NCBI GenBank assembly: GCA_045616445.1
Contig: JAZLGR010000004.1
Span: 94,583-158,582, forward strand
Direction: 5' to 3'
Origin: Fimousia sp045616445
GTDB lineage: Bacteria; Bacillota; Clostridia; Lachnospirales; Lachnospiraceae
DNA: 64,000 bases
Under the pieces are notes generated by a model. The model did not search any database. It was not told where the DNA came from and worked only from the letters and a program-made list of their open reading frames with translations. Positions within the stretch are counted from its first letter, which is position 1. Every line of letters starts with the position of its first letter. Below, in pieces: positions 18,015 to 24,841 of the stretch. A program made the position numbers and the translations under genes.

Positions 18015-19178
18015 ATGGTACAGGCAGATCGTTTATCTCATTTTAAGACAGGTATCTTCGCAGCCTTAGACGACAAAAAGGAAGAACTCATTCGTTCCGG
18101 CCGCGAAGTCTATAATTTATCCATTGGGACTCCGGACTTTGCCCCATTTCCACATATTATGGAAGCAATGGTTGAGGCAAGCAGGGATCCTGAAAATTAC
18201 AAATACTCCCTTCGTGATTTCCCTGAAACCTTAAAGGCCGTTTCTGATTACTATCAGAAACGTTTTGGCGTGGAAATTGCAGAAGATGAAATCGTGTCCG
18301 TTCATGGGTCCCAGGAAGGGATCGGACACATTTGCATGGCACTGACTGATGAAGAGGATTATGTGCTCCTTCCAAATCCGGGCTATCCGATCTTTGAAGC
18401 TGGCGCGTATCTTGGTGGCGGCAAACAGTTTTTTTATTCTTTAAAGGCAGAGAATCATTTTCTTCCGGACTTTAGCGAAATTCCGGAAGAGATTGCCAAG
18501 AAGGCGAAGGTGTTGATCATCTCTTATCCATACAATCCAGTGTGCTCCGTTGCCGACGACAGTGTGTATGAAGAGGCAATTGCATTTGCAAAGAAGTATG
18601 ACATTCTCGTCATCCATGACAATGCATATTCCGACATCATTTACGATGGCAGAGTAGGCAAATCCTTCTTATCCTATGAAGGTGCCAAGGAAATCGGGGT
18701 GGAATTCTTCTCTTTATCCAAGTCCTTTAACACAACCGGCCTGCGCATCTCCTACTGCATCGGTAAGAAGGAGATTGTGGATGCGCTGAAATTACTGCGT
18801 TCCCAGATTGATTTTGGTATGCCAACCATGATTCAGAAGGCAGCAGTTGCAGCACTGACTGGTCCATTAGAGCCAGTTAAAGAGCAGTGCAACGAATATG
18901 AACGACGCCGTAACGCACTCTGCGGCGGTTTTCGCAAGATTGGATGGAATGTGCCGGACAGCAAGGGAACCATGTTTGTATGGGCACCAATCCCGGACAA
19001 ATTCACTTCTTCTGCCCAGTTCTGTATGGAACTGATGGAACGTACTGGCATCATCTGTACGCCGGGAAGTGCATTTGGCAGTCTTGGAGAAGGATATGTT
19101 CGTATGGCTTTGGTGAAACCAGTAGAGGAACTGGAAGAAATCGTAGCTATTGTGGATGCAAGCGGCATATTGAAATAA
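18015..19178 (+). CDS. PLP-dependent class I/II aminotransferase, DapL/AlaT-like
   Basis: I place the start at 18015 (387 residues) behind AAGGAGAA, and not at the in-frame ATG at 17934, which would put the glnS terminator inside the gene. The fold-type I aminotransferase pattern is clear: IGTPDF near the N-terminus, HGSQEGIGH, VIHDNAYSDI with the PLP-ring Asp and Tyr, and the Schiff-base Lys in SLSKSFNTTGLR. The usual NPTG of this family reads NPVC here. It resembles LL-diaminopimelate or alanine aminotransferases; the exact substrate cannot be read from sequence. Confidence 0.8.
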   Translation: MVQADRLSHFKTGIFAALDDKKEELIRSGREVYNLSIGTPDFAPFPHIMEAMVEASRDPENYKYSLRDFPETLKAVSDYYQKRFGVEIAEDEIVSVHGSQEGIGHICMALTDEEDYVLLPNPGYPIFEAGAYLGGGKQFFYSLKAENHFLPDFSEIPEEIAKKAKVLIISYPYNPVCSVADDSVYEEAIAFAKKYDILVIHDNAYSDIIYDGRVGKSFLSYEGAKEIGVEFFSLSKSFNTTGLRISYCIGKKEIVDALKLLRSQIDFGMPTMIQKAAVAALTGPLEPVKEQCNEYERRRNALCGGFRKIGWNVPDSKGTMFVWAPIPDKFTSSAQFCMELMERTGIICTPGSAFGSLGEGYVRMALVKPVEELEEIVAIVDASGILK

Positions 19179-19208
19179 TGTATAAGTATTAAGAAAATTG
19201 AAAAATTA

Positions 19209-19235
19209 CTAGCACTCTAGTGGAAAGAGTGCTAA
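19209..19235 (+). promoter_or_regulatory. CIRCE operator of groESL
   Basis: CTAGCACTC-N9-GAGTGCTAA matches the CIRCE inverted repeat (TTAGCACTC-N9-GAGTGCTAA) except for the first base. CIRCE is the binding site of the heat-shock repressor HrcA. No convincing -35/-10 pair could be fixed around it. The 5' untranslated region to groES is about 65 nt. Confidence 0.95.
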
Positions 19236-19299
19236 TATATAGGTCAGAAAGGCCAAATTACGCAATTAAACTAACATAACATAAAAGGAGGTCATTATT

Positions 19300-19575
19300 A
19301 TGACATTAAGACCATTAGGTGACAGAGTTGTTATTAAACAGGTTGAACCAGAAACTACTACAAAATCCGGTATCGTGTTAGCTCCATCCGTACCAGAAGA
19401 ACGCAACGAAGCAGAAGTAATCGCAGTAGGTCCTGGCACAGCAGATGTTACAATGGAATTAGAAGTTGGACAGAGAGTAATCTACTCCAAATTTGCAGGC
19501 ACAGAAGTTAAATGTGATGGGGAAACACTCATGATCATGAAACAGTCTGATATCCTTGCAATCGTAGAAGCATAA
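19300..19575 (+). CDS. groES: Co-chaperonin GroES
   Basis: Heptameric lid for GroEL. It is 91 residues long, with the family start LRPLGDRVVIK and the mobile-loop region TTTKSGIVL. AAAGGAGG precedes the ATG. HrcA/CIRCE control is expected from the operator at 19209. groEL follows after 24 bp. Confidence 0.97.
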   Translation: MTLRPLGDRVVIKQVEPETTTKSGIVLAPSVPEERNEAEVIAVGPGTADVTMELEVGQRVIYSKFAGTEVKCDGETLMIMKQSDILAIVEA

Positions 19576-19599
19576 TAAATTTCGGAGGAATATATAGAA

Positions 19600-21243
19600 A
19601 TGGCAAAACAGATCAAATACGGCATTGATGCCAGAAAAGCATTAGAATCTGGTGTAAACCAGTTAGCTGATACAGTCAGAGTAACATTAGGACCAAAAGG
19701 ACGTAACGTTGTCCTTGACAGAATTTACGGAAGCCCACTGATCACAAACGATGGTGTTACAATCGCAAAAGACATCACATTAGAAGATCCATTTGAAAAT
19801 ATGGGTGCACAGATCGTAAAAGAAGTTGCAACAAAGACCAACGATGTTGCAGGTGATGGTACAACAACAGCTACTGTTCTTGCACAGGCTATGGTAAATG
19901 AAGGTATGAAGAACCTTGCTGCTGGTGCAAATCCAATCATCTTAAGAAAAGGTATGAAGAAAGCAACAGACGTTGCTGTAGATGCAATCGCTGAGATGAG
20001 CTCCGTTGTAACAGGAAGCGAACAGATCGCTAAGGTTGCTGCAATCTCCGCTGGTGATGAAACAGTTGGTCAGTTAGTTGCTGACGCTATGGACAAAGTA
20101 ACAAACGACGGTGTTATCACAATCGAAGAATCTAAATCCATGAAGACAGAATTAGACTTAGTAGAGGGTATGCAGTTTGACCGCGGTTACTTATCTGCTT
20201 ACTTCTGTACAGATATGGAAAAAATGGTTTGCGAATTAGACAACCCATTAGTATTAATCACAGACAAGAAAATCTCTGTTATCGCTGACATCTTACCATT
20301 ATTAGAACAGATCGTTCAGGCTGGACAGAAATTATTAATCATCGCTGACGATGTTGACGGTGAAGCATTAACAACATTAATCGTTAATAAAATCCGTGGA
20401 ACATTCTCCGTAGCAGCTGTAAAAGCTCCTGGCTATGGTGACAGAAGAAAAGCAATGTTAGAAGATATCGCAATCTTAACAGGCGGTATCATGGTTTCCG
20501 GCGAAGCTGGTATGGACTTAAAGGAAGTAACACCAGATATGCTCGGTACATGTAAATCCATCAAGATCGAAAAAGAATCCACAGTCATCGTTGACGGTGC
20601 AGGAAGAAAAGAGAATATCGAAGCACGTGTTGCTCACATCAAAGCTGAATTAGAAGAATCTACTTCTGAATTTGACCGTGAAAAATTACAGGAAAGACTT
20701 GCTAAATTAGCAGGTGGTGTTGCTGTAATCCGTGTTGGTGCTGCAACAGAAACAGAAATGAAAGAAAGCAAATTACGTCTGGAAGATGCGTTAGCAGCTA
20801 CAAAAGCAGCTGTTGAAGAAGGTATCATCTCCGGTGGTGGTTCTGCTTACATCCACGCTACTAAGAAAGTAGAAGAATTAGCAGCAACTATGGAAGGCGA
20901 TGAAAAGACAGGCGCTAATATCATCTTAAAAGCATTAGAAGCTCCATTATTCCATATCGCAGCCAATGCTGGTTTAGAAGGCGCAGTTATCATCAACAAA
21001 GTAAAAGAATCTGAAGAAGGTATCGGTTTCGACGCATTAAACGGCGTATACGCAGACATGATCAAAGCTGGTATCATCGACCCTGTAAAAGTAACAAGAA
21101 GTGCATTACAGAATGCAACATCTGTAGCTTCCACATTACTTACAACAGAATCCCTTGTAGCAGACATCAAAGAAGATGCTCCAGCAGCAGCTGGTATGCC
21201 AGGCGGTATGCAGATGGCACCAGGCGGCATGGGCATGATGTAG
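19600..21243 (+). CDS. groEL: Chaperonin GroEL
   Basis: ATP-driven folding chamber, 547 residues. The ATP-binding VTLGPKGRNVVLD and the GDGTTTATVLA motif near residue 85 are present, and the C-terminus is the usual Gly-Gly-Met-rich tail. It is co-transcribed with groES under CIRCE. The transcript runs into the hairpin-rich stretch starting at 21251. Confidence 0.97.
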   Translation: MAKQIKYGIDARKALESGVNQLADTVRVTLGPKGRNVVLDRIYGSPLITNDGVTIAKDITLEDPFENMGAQIVKEVATKTNDVAGDGTTTATVLAQAMVNEGMKNLAAGANPIILRKGMKKATDVAVDAIAEMSSVVTGSEQIAKVAAISAGDETVGQLVADAMDKVTNDGVITIEESKSMKTELDLVEGMQFDRGYLSAYFCTDMEKMVCELDNPLVLITDKKISVIADILPLLEQIVQAGQKLLIIADDVDGEALTTLIVNKIRGTFSVAAVKAPGYGDRRKAMLEDIAILTGGIMVSGEAGMDLKEVTPDMLGTCKSIKIEKESTVIVDGAGRKENIEARVAHIKAELEESTSEFDREKLQERLAKLAGGVAVIRVGAATETEMKESKLRLEDALAATKAAVEEGIISGGGSAYIHATKKVEELAATMEGDEKTGANIILKALEAPLFHIAANAGLEGAVIINKVKESEEGIGFDALNGVYADMIKAGIIDPVKVTRSALQNATSVASTLLTTESLVADIKEDAPAAAGMPGGMQMAPGGMGMM

Positions 21244-21255
21244 TTACACAACGAG

Positions 21256-21454
21256 CCAAAGTCCAGCAAAATCTGAATTAGAGAAATAAAAAAATCGCCC
21301 ACAGGAAAGTGCTTGCATTTTCCTGTGGGTGATTTTTTTATTTCTCGTAGGTCAGTGATAGCTGACCTTGGCGACTGTGAACTAGCGAGAGGCTCCGAAG
21401 GAGACTCGAGTCTAGGAACAGTCGACAAAATTCAGATTTTGCGCTGAACGTGGC
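21256..21454 (+). ncRNA. Nested multi-hairpin element downstream of groEL
   Basis: An outer stem joins 21266-21279 (GCAAAATCTGAATT) to 21429-21442 (perfect 14 bp), and extends with a 2-base bulge and CCA/TGG to 21256-21454. Inside are three side stems: the 28-bp hairpin at 21281-21346; AGGTCAG/CTGACCT at 21349-21368; and a segmented stem at 21372-21424 built from CGACTGT/ACAGTCG, CTAG/CTAG, CGAG/CTCG and CTCC/GGAG with a GAA loop. The pairing is seen directly. Whether it is a functional RNA, a mobile-element remnant or only an extended 3' end is not known. Confidence 0.5.
21281..21346 (+). terminator. Very long hairpin after groEL, likely terminator
   Basis: Arms 21281-21308 and 21319-21346 are inverted over 28 bp with a single G-T pair. 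The GC-rich CGCCCACAGGAAA core is next to a run of T's, and the loop is 10 bases. The T-run lies inside the lower stem, so the upper stem would act as the terminator. It is nested in a larger structure (21256-21454). Confidence 0.75.
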
Positions 21455-21525
21455 GGAAAGTGCTTGCTTTTTCACAACCTTACGGAGTCGTTACTGCTGT
21501 TTAATGATGGGGAAACCTCAAAATT

Positions 21526-21593
21526 GCAATATCCCATCCCCAACTTTTTGTGAATTCGAGCATTTCGGGATGGGAAAACAAGCATAGTGGAAT
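21526..21593. repeat. 68-bp hairpin repeat, copy 1
   Basis: The unit begins GCAATATCCCATCCC and ends GGGAAAACAAGCATAGTGGAAT. Its TCCCATCCC (21532-21540) and GGGATGGGA (21567-21575) are perfect inverted copies and would form a hairpin. A second copy of the same length starts 191 bp downstream. Further CCCATCCC/GGGATGGG cores lie between and after them. No credible gene lies here. Confidence 0.7.
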
Positions 21594-21716
21594 TCCCCAC
21601 CACGGTAGACACGAGTTATACTCCCACCCGGGGATGGGAATTAACAAAAATCAACTTTTCCCACCACTCGCAACAGAGAAATCAAGCTTGAGTAGTGATG
21701 GGCTTTCTCGTTTTTG

Positions 21717-21784
21717 GCAGTATCCCATCCCTGATTTACGATTTCAGGGATTTTTCGGGGAAGGGAAAACAAGCATAGTGGAAT
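21717..21784. repeat. 68-bp hairpin repeat, copy 2
   Basis: Same outer sequence as the copy at 21526 (GCAGTATCCCATCCC at the start, an identical 22-base end) but a diverged centre, with its own TTTACGATTTCAGGGA segment. The stem is kept as TCCC..CCC against GGG..GGGA with a changed middle. Another TATCCCATCCCC follows at once at 21784, so a third, truncated unit may be present. Confidence 0.7.
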
Positions 21785-21903
21785 ATCCCATCCCCAATTC
21801 CCTGCACCAGCAATTTTGAACCATTCCTTCCCCTTATCCCTTTCCATTCACAACAGCAATACTTTACCTCTCAAAGATTTCGGAAAAAATCATTTTTCAA
21901 CAC

Positions 21904-21932
21904 TTGCCCTATCAAATGAAATACTTTATACT
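21904..21932 (+). promoter_or_regulatory. Promoter of the PTS IIA-like gene
   Basis: TTGCCC, 17-bp spacer, TATACT, about 60 bp before the gene's ribosome site. It gives this gene its own transcript. Confidence 0.6.
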
Positions 21933-21989
21933 TACATGGTAGACTATCATTTCTATATTCTACACAAACAAAAGAAGGGAAACATTTAT

Positions 21990-22352
21990 ATGAATACTAT
22001 TTATGCAAATACAGTAATTGATTTGGGAGATAATGTAGAAGCATTTATGGACCAAGGTATGTTCATTATTTTTGGCGAGTTTGTTCCTGACGCATTAAGA
22101 GATCTTTGTTACATCACAACATTGAATCCAATGACCGGTGAGCTCTCAGCAGGTCAGAAGCTGATCATTGATGGCGTTAGTTATGAAATTACTGCAGTAG
22201 GAAGTCTTGCGCAGAAGAATCTTTCTGCTATGGGCCATCTAACAATCGTATTTAACGAAGCAACCGAAGCTGGCCTTCCAGGAAGCATCTGTGTAGAAGC
22301 TAAACCAGTTCCAACCTTAGTAGTTGGAAGTGAGATTTCGATTGTAGAATAA
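21990..22352 (+). CDS. Orphan PTS glucitol/sorbitol IIA-like protein, active-site His missing
   Basis: The 120-residue product starts at the ATG at 21990 behind AGAAGGGA. It shows the pattern of the GutA/SrlB IIA domain: MFIIFGEFVP near residue 24, LSAGQKLIIDG, ITAVGSLAQKNL and MGHLTIVF. From memory, the E. coli protein is phosphorylated at His43 in CFIH. The aligned segment here is CYIT, with Thr43, and no nearby His replaces it. No IIB, IIC or sugar dehydrogenase gene is near. I infer a non-phosphorylatable relative with a binding or regulatory role. Confidence 0.7.
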   Translation: MNTIYANTVIDLGDNVEAFMDQGMFIIFGEFVPDALRDLCYITTLNPMTGELSAGQKLIIDGVSYEITAVGSLAQKNLSAMGHLTIVFNEATEAGLPGSICVEAKPVPTLVVGSEISIVE

Positions 22353-22371
22353 GAAACAAAGGTTAATATAA

Positions 22372-22405
22372 AAAAGGAGAATTACGGATGTAATTCTTCT
22401 TTTTC
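22372..22405 (+). terminator. Terminator after the PTS IIA-like gene
   Basis: AAGGAGAATTAC pairs with GTAATTCTTCTT (one G-T pair) around the loop GGAT, followed by a T-rich tail. Confidence 0.85.
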
Positions 22406-22410
22406 TATTA

Positions 22411-22442
22411 TACAAAACCACATTTATACAAAACCACATTTA
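22411..22442. repeat. Two tandem copies of a 16-bp unit
   Basis: TACAAAACCACATTTA occurs twice head to tail in the 124-bp gap before the HAD gene. Likely a replication-slippage duplication; no role is evident. Confidence 0.8.
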
Positions 22443-22476
22443 CAATTACAACCCCACAACCCCAAAGGATTAGAAT

Positions 22477-23142
22477 ATGATAAAAGGCATTATTTTTGAT
22501 ATGGACGGCCTGATGTTTGATACGGAGAAGGTGGCGCTTAAAGTATGGCAGAGAATTGCCAGAGAACAGGGTTATACCATGTCAGATGAATTTGTAATTG
22601 CCATGCTTGGGCGAAAGCATGAAGAGATTACAGAAGATATTAAGAATCAGATCAGCCCTGATTTTGATACAGATCTTGGCTGGAAACTTCGAACCGATTA
22701 TGTAACGGAATGGATCGATGAAGAGGGCGTGCCATTAAAGCCGGGATTGCTTAACCTGCTTGCCTATGCAAAAGCTGAAGGAATCAGAATGGGCATTGCA
22801 TCCTCCACCCATGACCGTGTTGTAGCCGATTATCTGAAAAAGGCAGATATTGACACATACTTTGACGGCATCGCATCAGGCTATATGGTGGAGAATGGCA
22901 AACCTGCACCGGACATCTTTTTGCTTGCTGCCAAGCAGATTGGCGTGGCGCCGGAAGCGTGTCTTGGACTTGAAGATGCACCGTCTGGAATCCGTGCAGC
23001 CCATGGCGCAGGTATGAAGGTAATCATGGTGCCAGATATGTTAAAACCGACAGAAGAAGACAGACACTATGTGGATGACGTGGTGGATTCACTTGATGAT
23101 GTCATTGTTTTTTTAAAAGAACATAAATCGGAAAAAAGATAA
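22477..23142 (+). CDS. HAD-superfamily phosphatase, beta-phosphoglucomutase-like
   Basis: The 221-residue cytoplasmic HAD protein has motif I FDMDGLMFD at the N-terminus, motif II ASSTHDR near residue 110, motif III Lys in NGKPAPDIF, and motif IV GLEDAPSG near residue 168. A helical cap lies between residues 15 and 85. This is the beta-PGM/phosphoglycolate phosphatase-type subgroup; the substrate is undefined. AAAGGATTAG precedes the ATG. It is separated from guaB by a consensus promoter. Confidence 0.85.
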   Translation: MIKGIIFDMDGLMFDTEKVALKVWQRIAREQGYTMSDEFVIAMLGRKHEEITEDIKNQISPDFDTDLGWKLRTDYVTEWIDEEGVPLKPGLLNLLAYAKAEGIRMGIASSTHDRVVADYLKKADIDTYFDGIASGYMVENGKPAPDIFLLAAKQIGVAPEACLGLEDAPSGIRAAHGAGMKVIMVPDMLKPTEEDRHYVDDVVDSLDDVIVFLKEHKSEKR

Positions 23143-23153
23143 AATCGAATCCG

Positions 23154-23182
23154 TTGACAAGGAATTGGCTTTTTGTTATAGT
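23154..23182 (+). promoter_or_regulatory. Strong promoter of guaB
   Basis: Consensus TTGACA, 17-bp spacer, TATAGT. The leader to guaB is about 70 nt and shows no recognisable riboswitch. Confidence 0.9.
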
Positions 23183-23257
23183 TAATGACAATCCATTTAA
23201 CAAAGTAATCAATACGTAGCAATAAATAAATTTTTAAGTAGAAAGTGAGGAACTCCA

Positions 23258-24715
23258 ATGGGTAGAATTATTGGCGAAGGAATTACATTTGATGACGTTT
23301 TATTAGTACCACAGTATTCTGAAGTAATTCCAAATGATGTTAGCTTAAAGACAAGACTTACAAGAGGCATTACACTGAATGTTCCATTTATGAGTGCTTG
23401 TATGGACACAGTAACAGAACATAGAATGGCTATCGCTATGGCTCGTCAGGGTGGTATTGGTATCATCCATAAGAACATGTCTATTGAACGTCAGGCAGAA
23501 GAAGTAGATATGGTTAAGCGTTCTGAGAATGGTGTTATCACAGATCCATTTTCCTTATCTCCAGAGAATACAATCGCAGAAGCTGATCGTTTAATGGCTA
23601 AATTCCGTATTTCCGGTGTTCCTATTACAGAAGAAGGTAAATTAGTTGGTATCATCACAAACCGTGATATCAAATTCGTAGAAGATTTCAACCAGCCAAT
23701 CAAGAATGCAATGACTTCCATGGAAGAAGGCTTAATCACAGCGAAGGAAGGCGTTACATTAGAAGAAGCTAAGCAGATCTTAGGTAAAGCAAGAGTTGAA
23801 AAACTTCCAATCGTTGATGATGAAGGCAACTTAAAAGGTCTCATCACAATTAAGGATATTGAAAAACAAATCAAGTATCCTAACGCAGCAAAAGACTCCC
23901 AGGGAAGACTTCTCTGTGGTGCAGGTGTAGGTGCTACACCAGATATCATCAAGAGAATCGATGCTTTAGTAGCTGCTAATGTTGACGTAGTTGTTGTAGA
24001 CTCCGCACATGGTCAGTCCGCTAACATCATCCGTACAATCAAGATGATCAAAGAAAAATATCCAGAACTTCAGGTTATCGCTGGTAACGTTGCAACTGCA
24101 AGAGGTACAGAAGACTTAATCAACGCTGGTGTAGACGCAGTTAAGATCGGTATCGGACCTGGTTCCATCTGTACAACACGAGTTGTTGCAGGTATCGGTG
24201 TTCCACAGATTTCCGCAGTTATGGATGCATATGAAGTAGCTAAGAAATATGACGTACCAATCATCGCAGATGGTGGTATCAAGTACTCTGGTGATGTTAC
24301 AAAAGCAATCGCAGCTGGTGCAAGTGTATGTATGTTTGGTTCCATGTTAGCAGGTTGTGAAGAATCTCCAGGGGAAACAGAATTATACCAGGGAAGAAAA
24401 TACAAAGTATATCGTGGTATGGGTTCCATCGCAGCTATGGAGAATGGTTCTAAAGACCGTTACTTCCAGGCAAATGCTAAGAAGTTAGTTCCAGAAGGTG
24501 TAGAAGGACGAGTAGCTTACAAAGGCAGCGTAGAAGACGTAATCTACCAGTTAATCGGTGGTCTTCGTTCCGGTATGGGTTACTGTGGCGCTCCTGATAT
24601 CCCAACATTACAGGAAACCGGCGAATTCGTTAAGATTTCTGCAGCATCCTTAAAAGAATCTCATCCACATGATATTCAGATTACAAAAGAAGCTCCAAAC
24701 TATTCCATTGGTTAA
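23258..24715 (+). CDS. guaB: Inosine-5'-monophosphate dehydrogenase
   Basis: NAD-dependent oxidation of IMP to XMP, committing step to GMP. It has 485 residues, typical. Two CBS domains occupy about residues 90-205. The catalytic Cys is in GPGSICTTR near residue 305, and the flap and RYFQ motif lie near residue 400. GTGAGGA precedes the ATG. It is driven by a near-consensus promoter and closed by its own terminator, so it is a single-gene unit. Confidence 0.97.
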   Translation: MGRIIGEGITFDDVLLVPQYSEVIPNDVSLKTRLTRGITLNVPFMSACMDTVTEHRMAIAMARQGGIGIIHKNMSIERQAEEVDMVKRSENGVITDPFSLSPENTIAEADRLMAKFRISGVPITEEGKLVGIITNRDIKFVEDFNQPIKNAMTSMEEGLITAKEGVTLEEAKQILGKARVEKLPIVDDEGNLKGLITIKDIEKQIKYPNAAKDSQGRLLCGAGVGATPDIIKRIDALVAANVDVVVVDSAHGQSANIIRTIKMIKEKYPELQVIAGNVATARGTEDLINAGVDAVKIGIGPGSICTTRVVAGIGVPQISAVMDAYEVAKKYDVPIIADGGIKYSGDVTKAIAAGASVCMFGSMLAGCEESPGETELYQGRKYKVYRGMGSIAAMENGSKDRYFQANAKKLVPEGVEGRVAYKGSVEDVIYQLIGGLRSGMGYCGAPDIPTLQETGEFVKISAASLKESHPHDIQITKEAPNYSIG

Positions 24716-24743
24716 GCTTGATCATAAATAACACATAGATATG

Positions 24744-24775
24744 ACAAACTCAGGAGATTTTCTCCTGAGTTTTGT
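24744..24775 (+). terminator. Terminator after guaB
   Basis: ACAAACTCAGGAGA and TCTCCTGAGTTTTGT form a 14-bp stem with one bulged T and a 3-base loop. Confidence 0.85.
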
Positions 24776-24841
24776 CCGTTTTCAGATATTATAATAGTTA
24801 AAAAATTTAAAGAAATTTAAAGAATAAGAAGGGAGAAAGCC

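Noticed and set aside
21256..21454. tRNA-like cloverleaf
   Set aside because: The branched fold superficially suggests a tRNA, but it is about 200 nt, lacks a T-loop GTTCGA and an acceptor-stem layout, and one arm is 28 bp.
21526..21800. CRISPR array
   Set aside because: Only two or three diverged repeat copies, irregular spacing (191 bp) and no cas genes.
21550..21819. 89-residue open frame on the + strand in the repeat region
   Set aside because: It runs through the 68-bp hairpin repeats, has no ribosome site, and its composition only reflects the repeats. Treated as non-coding.
21816..21989. N-terminal extension of the PTS IIA-like frame
   Set aside because: The extension crosses a good promoter, and the ATG at 21990 has a ribosome site and matches the family start.
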